Assembly (NCBI RefSeq): GCF_902497995.1
Contig: NZ_CABVII010000035.1
Coordinates: forward strand, 1-54,965
Length of the DNA: 54,965 nucleotides
Direction of reading: 5' to 3'
From: Pseudomonas fluorescens
Lineage (GTDB): Bacteria; Pseudomonadota; Gammaproteobacteria; Pseudomonadales; Pseudomonadaceae
The notes below the pieces were generated by a model that searched no databases, was not told the DNA's origin, and saw only the letters and a program-made list of their open reading frames with translations. How positions within the stretch are numbered: position 1 is the first letter of the stretch; each line of letters opens with the position of its first letter. Below, piece after piece: positions 34,960 through 42,945 of this stretch. Made by a program: the position numbers and the translations under genes.

Positions 34960-36132
34960 ATGGCTCAGCCCTACAGTGCCCGCAGTCGCGCGATCGAACC
35001 TTTCCACGTCATGGCGCTGCTGGCGCGGGCCAATGAACTGCAAGCTGCCGGCCACGACGTGATCCACCTGGAAATCGGCGAGCCGGACTTCACCACCGCC
35101 GAGCCGATCATCCGGGCCGGCCAGGCGGCGCTGACGGCGGGCAAGACCCGCTACACCGCTGCGCGCGGCATCCCTGAGTTGCGCGAGGCCATTTCAGGCT
35201 TCTATCAGCAGCGTTATGGGTTGAATATCGATCCGCAGCGCATCCTCATCACGCCCGGCGGCTCTGGTGCGCTGTTGTTGGCCAGCGCCCTGCTGGTGGA
35301 CCCAGGCAAGCACTGGCTGCTGGCGGACCCGGGGTACCCGTGCAACCGGCATTTCCTGCGGCTGGTGGAAGGCGCGGCGCAGCTTGTTCCCGTAGGTCCG
35401 GAGGTGCGTTATCAGTTGACGCCGGAGCTGGTGGCCCGACATTGGGATCAGGACAGTGTCGGCGCCCTGGTGGCGTCGCCGGCCAATCCGACCGGGACCA
35501 TCCTGACGCGCGACGAGCTGGGGGACCTGTCGGCCGCAATCAAGGCGCGCCACGGCCATCTGGTGGTGGACGAGATCTATCACGGCCTGACCTACGGCAC
35601 CGACGCGGCCAGCGTCCTGGAAGTCGATGACAGCGCCTTTGTCTTAAATAGTTTTTCAAAGTATTTCGGCATGACCGGCTGGAGGCTCGGCTGGCTGGTG
35701 GCGCCCGAAGCCGCGGTCGGTGAGCTGGAAAAACTCGCCCAGAACCTCTACATCAGCGCCCCAAGCATGGCCCAACACGCCGCACTGGCCTGCTTTGAAC
35801 CGGCAACCATCAGCATCCTGGAAGAGCGTCGCGCCGAATTTGGCCGGCGTCGGGATTTCCTGCTGCCGGCCTTGCGGGAATTGGGCTTCGGTATCGCCGT
35901 CGAACCCGAAGGGGCTTTTTACTTGTACGCCGATATCAGCAAGTTCGGCGGTGATGCCTTCGCGTTCTGCCGACATTTCCTCGAAACCGAGCATGTGGCG
36001 ATTACGCCTGGGCTGGACTTCGGACGTTATCAGGCCGGGCATCACGTGCGGTTTGCCTACACCCAGAGTCTGGTGCGCTTGCAGGAAGCGGTCGAGCGGA
36101 TTACGCGCGGTTTGCGCAGCTGGCAAGGCTGA
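34960..36132 (+). CDS. PLP-dependent class I/II aminotransferase
   Basis: 390-residue fold type I aminotransferase. LEIGEPDFTTAEPIIRAG near the N-terminus, SPANPTGTIL (PLP/substrate region, residues about 168-177), DEIYHGLTYG (Asp that pairs with the pyridine nitrogen), and SFSKYFGMTGWRLGWLV with the PLP-binding Lys are all present. The substrate is not clear from sequence; such proteins are often annotated as aspartate or valine-pyruvate aminotransferases. GAAGGA is 6-8 bases before the ATG. Its stop overlaps the sfsA start (TGATG). Confidence 0.9.
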   Translation: MAQPYSARSRAIEPFHVMALLARANELQAAGHDVIHLEIGEPDFTTAEPIIRAGQAALTAGKTRYTAARGIPELREAISGFYQQRYGLNIDPQRILITPGGSGALLLASALLVDPGKHWLLADPGYPCNRHFLRLVEGAAQLVPVGPEVRYQLTPELVARHWDQDSVGALVASPANPTGTILTRDELGDLSAAIKARHGHLVVDEIYHGLTYGTDAASVLEVDDSAFVLNSFSKYFGMTGWRLGWLVAPEAAVGELEKLAQNLYISAPSMAQHAALACFEPATISILEERRAEFGRRRDFLLPALRELGFGIAVEPEGAFYLYADISKFGGDAFAFCRHFLETEHVAITPGLDFGRYQAGHHVRFAYTQSLVRLQEAVERITRGLRSWQG

Positions 36133-36845
36133 TGCGCTTTCATCCTCCACTCGAAGAAGGTCGCCTTATCCGTCGTTACAAGCGTTTTCTCGCGGATATC
36201 GAGACCGTTAGCGGCGAGTTGCTGACCATTCACTGCCCGAACACCGGCTCGATGCTCAATTGCCAGGTCGCGGGCGGGCAGGTCTGGTTCAGCCGTTCCA
36301 ATGACCCGAAACGCAAATTGCCCGGCACCTGGGAGGTAGGCGAAACCCCGCAAGGGCGGTTGTTTTGCGTGAACACCGGGCGGGCCAACGGCTTGATCGA
36401 GGAGGCGTTGCGGGCCAGCGTCATCACCGAACTGAACGGCTTTACCGGGCTGAAGCGTGAAGTGGCTTATGGCCAGGAACGCAGCCGCATCGATTTCCGC
36501 CTCGATTACCCGAGCGGACCGGCCTATGTGGAAGTCAAAAGTGTCACCCTGGGTTACGACGGCTCATTGGTGGCGGCATTTCCCGATGCGGTGACCCAGC
36601 GCGGGGCCAAGCATTTGCGGGAGTTGGCCCATTTGGCTCGGGACGGGATTCGCGCGGTGCAGTTGTATTGCGTGAACCTCACCGGAATCGAAGCGGTGCG
36701 TCCTGCAGAAGAAATCGATGCAGCCTACGCCGCTGCACTGCGTGAGGCGGTGGCCTGTGGCGTCGAGGTATTGGCCTACGGCGTTCGGTTGACTCACGAA
36801 GAGATGGTGGTCGATCGACGTCTGGACGTGTTGCTCAACGGTTAA
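36132..36845 (+). CDS. sfsA: DNA/RNA nuclease SfsA
   Basis: 237 residues. It starts MRFHPPLEEGRLIRRYKRFL, has the conserved HCPNTGSMLNC (residues about 36-46), the nuclease region RIDFRLDYPS and YVEVKSVTLG (acidic D...E-x-K pattern), and FPDAVTQRGAKHLREL. SfsA was first described as a sugar-fermentation stimulation protein and later as a nuclease-like fold. The ATG overlaps the stop codon of the aminotransferase. It converges with the Rieske gene, overlapping it by 4 bases. Confidence 0.93.
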   Translation: MRFHPPLEEGRLIRRYKRFLADIETVSGELLTIHCPNTGSMLNCQVAGGQVWFSRSNDPKRKLPGTWEVGETPQGRLFCVNTGRANGLIEEALRASVITELNGFTGLKREVAYGQERSRIDFRLDYPSGPAYVEVKSVTLGYDGSLVAAFPDAVTQRGAKHLRELAHLARDGIRAVQLYCVNLTGIEAVRPAEEIDAAYAAALREAVACGVEVLAYGVRLTHEEMVVDRRLDVLLNG

Positions 36846-37159
36846 AGGCTGACCCAGATTCCTTGGTCGTCCTCGTGGCAAACGATGCTGGACAAGGATT
36901 GCCCGGCGCACGGGCCGGCGACGCATTCGCCGTCTTCGATCAGAAACAGTGCGCCATGGGTGGCGCACTGGATCAGGCTGTTGCTGGGGTCGAGAAACTG
37001 GTTGGGGGTCCATTCCAGCCCGACGCCACGGTGCGGACAGCGATTGATATAGACGTAGACCTGGCCGCCCCGGCGCACAGCGAAGAGCTTCTGGCCGTCG
37101 ATGTCGAAACCGCGGCTGCTGTCATCGGCCAGCTCGACGCCGGTACAAAGAAACTTCAT
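36842..37159 (-). CDS. Rieske [2Fe-2S] domain protein
   Basis: 105-residue single-domain Rieske protein. The cluster ligands are in NRCPHRGVG (Cys, His) and CATHGALF (Cys, His), the classic CxH...CxxH arrangement. No signal peptide, so it is a cytoplasmic ferredoxin-like electron carrier. The ATG at 37159 gives MKFLCTGVEL; the longer version is unlikely. It is divergent from phuT, and a possible Fur site lies between the two genes. Confidence 0.88.
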   Translation of the reverse strand: MKFLCTGVELADDSSRGFDIDGQKLFAVRRGGQVYVYINRCPHRGVGLEWTPNQFLDPSNSLIQCATHGALFLIEDGECVAGPCAGQSLSSIVCHEDDQGIWVSL

Positions 37160-37210
37160 GTCTATCCTCAAGTGCCGCGTCTAGTGACCGGATATGTCCG
37201 AGCTTGACGT

Positions 37211-37229
37211 TCAAATGCAAACAATTATC
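37211..37229. promoter_or_regulatory. Putative Fur box before phuT
   Basis: TCAAATGCAAACAATTATC agrees with the 19-bp Fur consensus at about 12 of 19 positions and lies in the phuT/Rieske intergenic region. Iron control of heme uptake is expected. Confidence 0.55.
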
Positions 37230-37326
37230 AAATGACCGCTTCGCCCATTAGGTGGGCAGGTGTCGGATGCCGAGGATACTTGGCCTGTCATCTCGATGCC
37301 TGGGAAAACGTTCAAGGAAGCTGTTT

Positions 37327-38199
37327 ATGCGCCTGAGTACCCGCGTTGCTGCGCTCTGTGTCGGACTTCTCGTCAGTTATCACGCCGCAGCGGCCGAGTT
37401 GCCACAACGTTGGGTCAGTGCCGGTGGCGCGCTGTCGGAGTGGGTCAGCGCCCTGGGTGGCGAGTCGAAACTGGTGGGGGTCGATACCACGAGCCAGCAC
37501 CCTGAATCCCTGAAGGCACTGCCCAGCATCGGTTATCAGCGGCAATTGTCGGCGGAGGGCATTTTAAGTTTGCGCCCGCAGATTCTGATCGGCACCGAAG
37601 AAATGGGGCCGCCGCCGGTGCTTTCGCAGGTTCGCAGTGCCGGCGTGCAAGTCGAGCTGTTCTCGGCCCAGCCGGATCTGCCGACTTTGCAGGCAAATCT
37701 GCAGCATCTGGGCAAGTTGCTTGGCGCGCAAGACCGGGCGGCGCAATTGCTGCAGGCGTATCAGCAGCAACTCGAGCAGCAAAAGGTCCGGGTCACCCGG
37801 GCGCAGGTGAAGGAAAAGTCGCCGGGAGTCCTGTTGCTGCTCGGCCACGCCGGTGGCAAACCGCTGATCGCCGGCAAGGACACCGCCGCTGATTGGTTGC
37901 TGCAAAAGGCCGGCGGGCACAATCTGGCAACACATTCTGGCTATAAACCTTTTTCCGTTGAATCGCTGGTCAGTCTGGATCCTGACGTGCTGGTGTTTGC
38001 CGATCGTGCGCTCACAGGCGACGCCGCGCGGGCAGCACTGTTCAAGGAGAATCCGATCCTGTCCTCGACCCGCGCGGCCAAGGACGGGCGAGTCATGGAA
38101 CTCGATCCAACCCTGCTGGTGGGCGGGCTCGGGCCGCGGTTGCCCGAGGCATTGAAATCACTGTCTGACGGCTTCTTCCCCGGTTCTGCCGGCCAATGA
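37327..38199 (+). CDS. phuT: Hemin ABC transporter periplasmic binding protein
   Basis: 290 residues with a Sec signal peptide (MRLSTRVAALCVGLLVSYHAAAA). The type III solute-binding fold typical of PhuT/HmuT has LVGVDTTSQHPESLKALPSI and VLLLLGHAGGKPLIAGKDTA. It receives heme in the periplasm and delivers it to PhuUV. The ATG at 37327 fits the signal peptide; an open frame extends upstream without meaning. It overlaps phuU by 4 bp (ATGA). No TonB receptor (phuR) or cytoplasmic phuS is adjacent. Confidence 0.92.
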   Translation: MRLSTRVAALCVGLLVSYHAAAAELPQRWVSAGGALSEWVSALGGESKLVGVDTTSQHPESLKALPSIGYQRQLSAEGILSLRPQILIGTEEMGPPPVLSQVRSAGVQVELFSAQPDLPTLQANLQHLGKLLGAQDRAAQLLQAYQQQLEQQKVRVTRAQVKEKSPGVLLLLGHAGGKPLIAGKDTAADWLLQKAGGHNLATHSGYKPFSVESLVSLDPDVLVFADRALTGDAARAALFKENPILSSTRAAKDGRVMELDPTLLVGGLGPRLPEALKSLSDGFFPGSAGQ

Positions 38200-39233
38200 C
38201 CATCCTGGTTAAACCGCGTGCTTTGTTTATTGGCCTGAGCCTGCTGTGTTTGCTGGCGGTCTGGCTATCGTTGGCGCTTGGACCCGTCAGCTTGCCGCTG
38301 TTCGATACCTTGCGCGCGGCGTTGCGGCTGATCGGCTTGCCCATTGCGGCCGACGGGCTGGAGCAGGCCGAACTGATCCTCGGCCAGATTCGCCTGCCGC
38401 GAACCCTGTTGGGGCTGGCGGTGGGGGGCGTTTTGGCATTGTCCGGCGTGGCGATGCAGGGACTGTTTCGTAACCCGCTGGCAGATCCGGGGTTGGTGGG
38501 GGTTTCCAGCGGTGCGGCGCTGGGCGCGGCGATCGCGATTGTCGGCGGTTCGCTATTCGGCGGCCTACCGGAAGCCCTCGGGCCTTATCTGTTGTCGCTG
38601 TGCGCATTTTTAGGCGGGCTCGGCGTCACGGCGCTGGTGTATCGGCTGGGCCGGCGCAACGGGCAGACCCATGTCGCGACCATGCTGTTGGCGGGGATTG
38701 CGTTGACGGCGCTGGCGGGTTCCGCCGTGGGGCTGTTTACCTACCTGGCCGATGACGCGACCCTGCGTACGCTGACATTCTGGAACCTGGGCAGCCTGAA
38801 CGGCGCCAGCTATGCGCGACTCTGGCCGTTGCTGCTGATCACTGTGGGCGTGGCGCTGTGGCTGCCGCGCCGGGCCAAGGCGCTGAATGCGTTGCTGCTG
38901 GGAGAGTCGGAGGCGGGTCACCTGGGCATCGATGTCGAACGGCTCAAGCGCGAACTGGTGTTCTGCACGGCGCTGGGTGTCGGCGCAGCAGTCGCGGCGG
39001 CCGGGATGATCGGCTTTGTCGGGCTGGTGGTGCCGCACCTGGTGCGACTGCTGGCGGGGCCTGACCATCGCGTGCTGTTGCCGGCCTCAGTGCTGGCCGG
39101 TGGCAGTCTTTTGTTGTTTGCCGATCTGGTCGCACGATTGGCCCTGGCGCCTGCCGAGTTGCCGATCGGAATTGTCACGGCCTTCATCGGTGCGCCGTTT
39201 TTCCTGTATTTACTGCTCCGAGGGCGTGCCTGA
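38196..39233 (+). CDS. phuU: Hemin ABC transporter permease (FecCD family)
   Basis: 345 residues, about 10 membrane segments. FecCD/BtuC family motifs: RLPRTLLGLAVGGVLALSGV, MQGLFRNPLADPGLVGVSSG, and the coupling region GFVGLVVPHLVRLLAGPDHR. It forms the inner-membrane channel with the PhuV ATPase. It overlaps phuT upstream (ATGA) and phuV downstream (TGATG), so the operon is tightly coupled. Confidence 0.94.
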   Translation: MTILVKPRALFIGLSLLCLLAVWLSLALGPVSLPLFDTLRAALRLIGLPIAADGLEQAELILGQIRLPRTLLGLAVGGVLALSGVAMQGLFRNPLADPGLVGVSSGAALGAAIAIVGGSLFGGLPEALGPYLLSLCAFLGGLGVTALVYRLGRRNGQTHVATMLLAGIALTALAGSAVGLFTYLADDATLRTLTFWNLGSLNGASYARLWPLLLITVGVALWLPRRAKALNALLLGESEAGHLGIDVERLKRELVFCTALGVGAAVAAAGMIGFVGLVVPHLVRLLAGPDHRVLLPASVLAGGSLLLFADLVARLALAPAELPIGIVTAFIGAPFFLYLLLRGRA

Positions 39234-40000
39234 TGTTGCGAACGCAAAATCTGCAAGTCCGTCGGGGTCGAAAGATCGTATTGACCGACATCACGCTCGA
39301 GGTCAAGCCGGGCGAAATCCTGGGTGTGCTGGGGCCGAACGGTGCCGGAAAAAGCACCTTGCTCGGCGCCTTGTGCGGCGAGTTGCAGGCTGACCAGGGC
39401 AATGTCTGGCTCGAGGAGCGCGAGTTGAGCCACTGGACCGGGGCGCTGCGAGCCCAGCGCCTGGCTGTGTTGCCGCAGGTATCGACCCTGGACTTCGCCT
39501 TTCGCGTCGAAGAAGTGGTCGGCATGGGCCGCTTGCCCCATCAGAGCGGCCGGGTCCGCGATGATGAAATCGTCACCGCCGCGTTGCAGGCTGCCGATGC
39601 CGGTCATCTGACTGGCCGCAGCTACCTGGCCTTGTCCGGTGGCGAACGTCAGCGGGTGCATCTGGCGCGGGTACTGGCTCAACTCTGGCCGGGTGAGGCG
39701 GGGCAGACCCTGTTGCTCGATGAGCCAACCTCGATGCTCGACCCGCTGCACCAGCACACTACGCTGCAGGCGGTGCGCGAGTTTGCCGATCGCGGTGCGG
39801 CGGTGCTGGTGATCCTGCATGATCTGAACCTGGCGGCGCGCTATTGTGATCGCCTGCTGCTGCTCGAAGGCGGGCGCCCGGTGGCGCTCGATACACCGGA
39901 ACAGGTGTTGCGTCCGGAACCGCTCAAGGCGGTCTTCGGCCTGGAAGTGCTGGTGCAACAACATCCGGAGCGTGGGCATCCGCTGATCATCGCCCGCTGA
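39233..40000 (+). CDS. phuV: Heme ABC transporter ATP-binding protein
   Basis: 255 residues. Walker A GVLGPNGAGKSTLLGAL (residues about 33-49), ABC signature LSGGERQRVHLARVLAQLW, Walker B LLLDEPTSMLDP, and H-loop VILHDLNLAARYCD. The HmuV/PhuV type is shown by context and by the SMLDPLHQH D-loop region. It powers heme import with PhuU. phuW follows after 21 bases. Confidence 0.95.
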   Translation: MLRTQNLQVRRGRKIVLTDITLEVKPGEILGVLGPNGAGKSTLLGALCGELQADQGNVWLEERELSHWTGALRAQRLAVLPQVSTLDFAFRVEEVVGMGRLPHQSGRVRDDEIVTAALQAADAGHLTGRSYLALSGGERQRVHLARVLAQLWPGEAGQTLLLDEPTSMLDPLHQHTTLQAVREFADRGAAVLVILHDLNLAARYCDRLLLLEGGRPVALDTPEQVLRPEPLKAVFGLEVLVQQHPERGHPLIIAR

Positions 40001-40021
40001 GTCTTTCAAAGGAGTGGGCGC

Positions 40022-40885
40022 ATGCGTGTAATGTTGATTCTGGCAATGCTGATGCTGAGTGCTTGCCAGCATGTTTCGGCACCGCCCCCGGTCGTCGGTG
40101 AGATCCGCGACTTGCGCAGCGGTCAAAGCCTGACGCCACAGGAACTGGTTGCTCGCTTGGCCGAGCCTTCGCGAGTGATCGTAGGTGAGCAGCATGACAA
40201 TCGCGACCACCATGCACTGCAACTGTGGTTGTTGCAGGTACTGGGTGAGCGCCGACCTCAAGGCAGTCTGCTGCTGGAAATGCTTACGCCAGACCAGCAG
40301 CCACGCGTCGATGAGGTTCGCCACGCTTCGGCACCCCCGGCGGACTTGCCCGCTGCGTTGGCCTGGCAGGATGGCTGGGACTGGGATTTGTACGGGCCGA
40401 TCGTTCGTTTCGCCCTGACCCAGCCATATCCGCTGCTGTCCGCTAATCTGGCCACACCGGAAGTCCGGGCGATCTATACCAACCCTCCCACCTTGAGCGG
40501 CTCACGCTCCAACGCGTCTTCAGTCAAGGACGAACTGCTGCAGCAAGTCAGCGATTCCCATTGCGGCCTGCTGCCCAAAGCACAGATGCCGGCAATGCTT
40601 GCCGTTCAGCAGCAGCGTGACCGGCGCATGGCTGAACGGCTGCTCGCCGCACCTGAGCCTTCAGTGCTTTTTTCCGGGGCTTACCATGCGCGCAAGGACG
40701 TCGGCGTACCGATTCATCTGCTGGATCTGGGGGCACCTGGGGCGCCGACGGTGCTGATGCTGGCTCAACAGGGCGGTGAGGTCACACTGGCGATGGCCGA
40801 TTACGTCTGGTACACGCCGGCTATGCAGACGCCGGATTATTGTGAGCAGATGCGTAAGCAGTTCGGTAAGCAGCCTGGGAAGTGA
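40022..40885 (+). CDS. phuW: ChaN-family heme-binding lipoprotein
   Basis: 287 residues. A lipoprotein signal peptide ends at the lipobox LMLSAC (Cys at residue 14). The ChaN/DUF399 fold shows in RVIVGEQHDNRDHHALQLWL and SVLFSGAYHARKDVGVP. ChaN proteins bind heme and are linked to iron acquisition. It is the last gene of phuTUVW; the same order occurs in P. aeruginosa, where PrrF genes lie right after it. GGAG stands at about 10 bases before the ATG. Confidence 0.88.
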   Translation: MRVMLILAMLMLSACQHVSAPPPVVGEIRDLRSGQSLTPQELVARLAEPSRVIVGEQHDNRDHHALQLWLLQVLGERRPQGSLLLEMLTPDQQPRVDEVRHASAPPADLPAALAWQDGWDWDLYGPIVRFALTQPYPLLSANLATPEVRAIYTNPPTLSGSRSNASSVKDELLQQVSDSHCGLLPKAQMPAMLAVQQQRDRRMAERLLAAPEPSVLFSGAYHARKDVGVPIHLLDLGAPGAPTVLMLAQQGGEVTLAMADYVWYTPAMQTPDYCEQMRKQFGKQPGK

Positions 40886-40899
40886 GGCAGCAAAGAAAA

Positions 40900-40942
40900 T
40901 AGGACGCTTCCGATGGGCATGTAGGATGCTTCCGGGTTTATG
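40900..40942 (+). repeat. Short tandem repeat after phuW
   Basis: Two 22-base units begin TAGGACGCTTCCG and TAGGATGCTTCCG, back to back, then diverge. The rest of 40943-41120 shows no gene; it holds a degraded REP-like stretch (TGTAGGACTGTTCTCGCG near 41010). Confidence 0.5.
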
Positions 40943-41123
40943 GCGTGCTTGATCTGGAGGGGATTTGGGACGGGGCAGGGTTTACGAAGTGTCGCTTGGG
41001 TGAATTTGTAGGACTGTTCTCGCGATTTCTTCCTGGGAGCTACAGCACCTTGCGTCGTTGCCTACAGGTACGCCAGAATCCGCCGGCTTGTGCGCCTCGG
41101 GCCTGCTCGGTAACTTGATTCGC

Positions 41124-41297
41124 ATCACTGATCGCCAGTGATCGGGTTTAGTAGCCCGTGGTATTTGAAGAGTGCACGAGCTTCCGTCAAACGGGTATTT
41201 CCGTACCTGAATTTGATGGTGGCTGTGCGCAGGGCGTCCTCGGGCGCGCCGGCTTTCTTCATTTCCCCGGTCTACTAACCTGCGTACAGCCGCCACC
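41124..41297 (+). ncRNA. Structured leader RNA candidate upstream of the DUF6124 gene
   Basis: Three hairpins can be drawn: CACTG/CAGTG (41126-41140), CGGG-tttagta-CCCG-like (41143-41158) and a long stem pairing 41218-41233 with 41279-41297 (16 pairs, one G-U, a 3-base bulge) that encloses a GCGTC/GGCGC hairpin. The segment GGTTTAGTAG (41145-41154) is complementary, with one bulge, to CTACTAACC (41272-41280), which would compete with both the second hairpin and the base of the long stem. That looks like an either/or fold ending about 50 bases before the coding start. Transcription of this segment is inferred. Confidence 0.5.
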
Positions 41298-41346
41298 CCC
41301 TTGTATTAGTAGCGAGGAGTGGCCGCGCAATCAGGAAATGAAAATT

Positions 41347-41631
41347 ATGTCCAAGGTAACGCCTGATCCGCCGGACACTGATTCGGCCTTCAACATCATG
41401 TCCTCCCCGCGAACCCCCTGCAGCTTCTTCATCGTCAACCCTAAGCTCGATACCGAAACACTGCTGGCTTATGCGTGTGAGTCGCTGGCGTCGGCCAATG
41501 TCTTGGCCACAGACCTGGCAGATCATCTGCAGGGAACGTCACGCAACGCTTTGCTGGGCATTGCGCAAGTCATCACGCTGGGTGAATTGGCGGTCAATCG
41601 GGCGTTGGATCGGATCGAGCCGCCTGAATAG
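41347..41631 (+). CDS. DUF6124 family protein
   Basis: 94 residues: MSKVTPDPPDTDSAFNIMSS, then the conserved half FIVNPKLDTETLLAYACESL, ASANVLATDLADHLQG and QVITLGELAVNRALDRIEPP. It matches a small Pseudomonas family I remember as DUF6124, usually present in several copies per genome. It is helical and acidic, with no signal peptide. The ATG at 41347 is chosen because CAGGAA is about 9 bases upstream; an ATG at 41338 is too close to it. It follows the structured leader and converges on PrrF. Function unknown. Confidence 0.75.
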   Translation: MSKVTPDPPDTDSAFNIMSSPRTPCSFFIVNPKLDTETLLAYACESLASANVLATDLADHLQGTSRNALLGIAQVITLGELAVNRALDRIEPPE

Positions 41632-41651
41632 CCGCTGTCCTTTAAACATTA

Positions 41652-41687
41652 AAGATCGCAGCTTCGCTTCGCTCGACAGCTCCAACA
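41652..41687. repeat. Single short interspersed repeat (AAAGATCGCAGC type)
   Basis: AAAGATCGCAGCTTCGCTTC and the following CGACAGCTCC resemble the abundant P. fluorescens repeat 'AAGATCGCAGCCTTCGGCAGCTCC'. Only one unpaired copy is present here. Confidence 0.5.
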
Positions 41688-41715
41688 GGCAGGTCGGAAT
41701 ACAAACCTTTCGCCC

Positions 41716-41827
41716 AAAAAAAGACCCGGCAAGAGCCGGGTCAAATAACCGTGATTAGCCTGATGAGGAGATATCTGAGAGTCCGAACCAAGGGCTTTTC
41801 AAATATCGACCAGTCTCGCGACCAGTT
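41716..41827 (-). ncRNA. prrF: PrrF iron-responsive small RNA
   Basis: The minus-strand transcript of about 112 nt starts AACTGGTCGCGAG, contains the conserved antisense core ATCTCCTCATCAGGCTAATC and ends in the hairpin GACCCGGC-tctt-GCCGGGTC with seven T residues. These match P. aeruginosa PrrF1/2 closely. PrrF base-pairs with mRNAs of iron-rich proteins (sodB, sdh, katA) when iron is low. A TTGACT-N16-TATGAT promoter (41834-41861) is overlaid by a Fur box. It lies near phuW, as in P. aeruginosa, but only one copy is here. Confidence 0.93.
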
Positions 41828-41829
41828 GT

Positions 41830-41861
41830 GATAATCATAGCGATTCTCATTACCAAGTCAA
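41830..41861 (-). promoter_or_regulatory. PrrF promoter with overlapping Fur box
   Basis: -35 TTGACT (41861-41856) and -10 TATGAT (41839-41834), 16 bases apart. The minus strand GAGAATCGCTATGATTATC (41848-41830) matches the Fur consensus at about 13 of 19 positions and covers the -10 box, so iron-loaded Fur would block it. Confidence 0.85.
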
Positions 41862-41937
41862 CAGCTGATTTTTCATTTGCTCTAAATTAGTCATCGGTTC
41901 ATTGGAGGGCCCCGTGATCATTGGGCCGCAGGTCCAT

Positions 41938-42210
41938 TCAGTTTTTGTGACGCGATGAAATGGCTTCCAGTTGTTTGTTCAGGGCGTCCTTGCGCTCGGC
42001 AGGAATGTCGTTCCAGTGCACGTCCATCAACGCGCCTTCGATCGCATACAACAACACCTTGGACGCCCGAAAGCCGCGGGTGCGCACGGCCCGATAAGCG
42101 TCCACCGCCCCCAGGCGACGCAAGTCCGAGGCGCTGTGGATGCCCACGGCATGCAGCCACTGCGCTGACGTCTTGCCAAGATTCTTCAGGTGCTGCAGTT
42201 CATCATTCAT
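41938..42210 (-). CDS. TfoX/Sxy C-terminal-domain protein
   Basis: 90 residues: LKNLGKTSAQWLHAVGIHSA, then SDLRRLGAVDAYRAVRTRGF. This is the helix-hairpin-helix-like C-terminal domain of TfoX/Sxy, the competence regulator; the N-terminal domain is absent. The stand-alone C-terminal form is common in pseudomonads and its role is unknown. The ATG at 42210 follows AGGAGGC. It is divergent from nothing close; PrrF lies downstream on the same strand. Confidence 0.82.
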   Translation of the reverse strand: MNDELQHLKNLGKTSAQWLHAVGIHSASDLRRLGAVDAYRAVRTRGFRASKVLLYAIEGALMDVHWNDIPAERKDALNKQLEAISSRHKN

Positions 42211-42383
42211 CAAGCCTCCTTGCGACGGCCGAACGGTGCGTGGGCGAGCTTCTCAGGAGTGTAGCCATCAGCAGGAAAAGCGTGATTGTTTGCTCGGTTT
42301 CGACGCAAAAGCTTCTAAGAAGGGGGACGCTTGGCGCTGAAGGAATGTCTGCGAATGCAGTAGAGGAGGGGTGACGCAAAACC

Positions 42384-42474
42384 CTCTGGGAGCGGGCTTG
42401 CTCGCGAAGAGGGCGTGTCAGTCAACGATGATGTTGACTGACACGCCCTCTTCGCGAGCAAGCCCGCTCCCACA
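42384..42474. repeat. REPIN between tfoX-like and pentapeptide genes
   Basis: GGGAGCGGGCTTGCTCGCGA and its reverse complement enclose AGAGGGCGTGTCAGTCAACa-tgatg-TTGACTGACACGCCCTCT. It is an almost perfect 90-bp palindrome. The flanking 42211-42383 bases hold no gene I can support. Confidence 0.88.
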
Positions 42475-42509
42475 GTGGATTGCGTTGTGTCAGGGAGGTT
42501 AGGCGGGTG

Positions 42510-42854
42510 TTAGCGGGTGCGGTAGCGCAGGCGTGTACCGAAATTCATCGACATCAGAATTTCATCTGCGCTCAGCTCGGGCGGAAAGTAGGCGCCGGAA
42601 ATCTGCGCATGGGCCAGGCTTGCCCCTTCCAGAATCGAGTTGCTGAAGTCGATGCCGCGCAAGTCGGCGGAGCGGAAGTAGGCATTGGTGAAGTCGATGC
42701 CGTCGGCATTCAGCTCACGCAGGTCGAGCCCGCGGAAATCGCCACCGACCATGTCGATGGTTCCGTCCTGGGGGCGTTCGTTGTTGAAACCGGTGATGTC
42801 GTCTTTGTGCAGCAAGGCATAAAGCGCTGTGTCGAGAAGTTTGGGCTGGCTCAT
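42510..42854 (-). CDS. Pentapeptide repeat protein
   Basis: 114 residues. Consecutive A(D/N)LxX-type repeats run from about residue 38 to 90: GDFRGLDLRELNADGIDFTN, then AYFRSADLRGIDFSNSILEG, then ASLAHAQISGAYF. They would form a short right-handed beta-helix, shorter than the Qnr-type gyrase-protecting proteins. It is cytoplasmic by lack of a signal peptide. AGGTGATGTG precedes the ATG. Single gene; function unknown. Confidence 0.82.
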   Translation of the reverse strand: MSQPKLLDTALYALLHKDDITGFNNERPQDGTIDMVGGDFRGLDLRELNADGIDFTNAYFRSADLRGIDFSNSILEGASLAHAQISGAYFPPELSADEILMSMNFGTRLRYRTR

Positions 42855-42945
42855 GTCACATCACCTCTTGGTGTTATGAAGCCAGTGTAGTGCCACTATT
42901 TGACGGCCGTGAAGCCGGCGAGGGCTTCACGGCTCAAACGTACTC

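Noticed and set aside
41158..41346. Upstream extension of the DUF6124 ORF to 41158
   Set aside because: The added residues coincide with the structured leader and resemble no protein; the ATG at 41347 has a ribosome site.
41723..41742. Terminator of the DUF6124 gene on the plus strand
   Set aside because: The T-tract is on the minus-strand side of the stem and belongs to PrrF; on the plus strand the stem is followed by AAATAACC.
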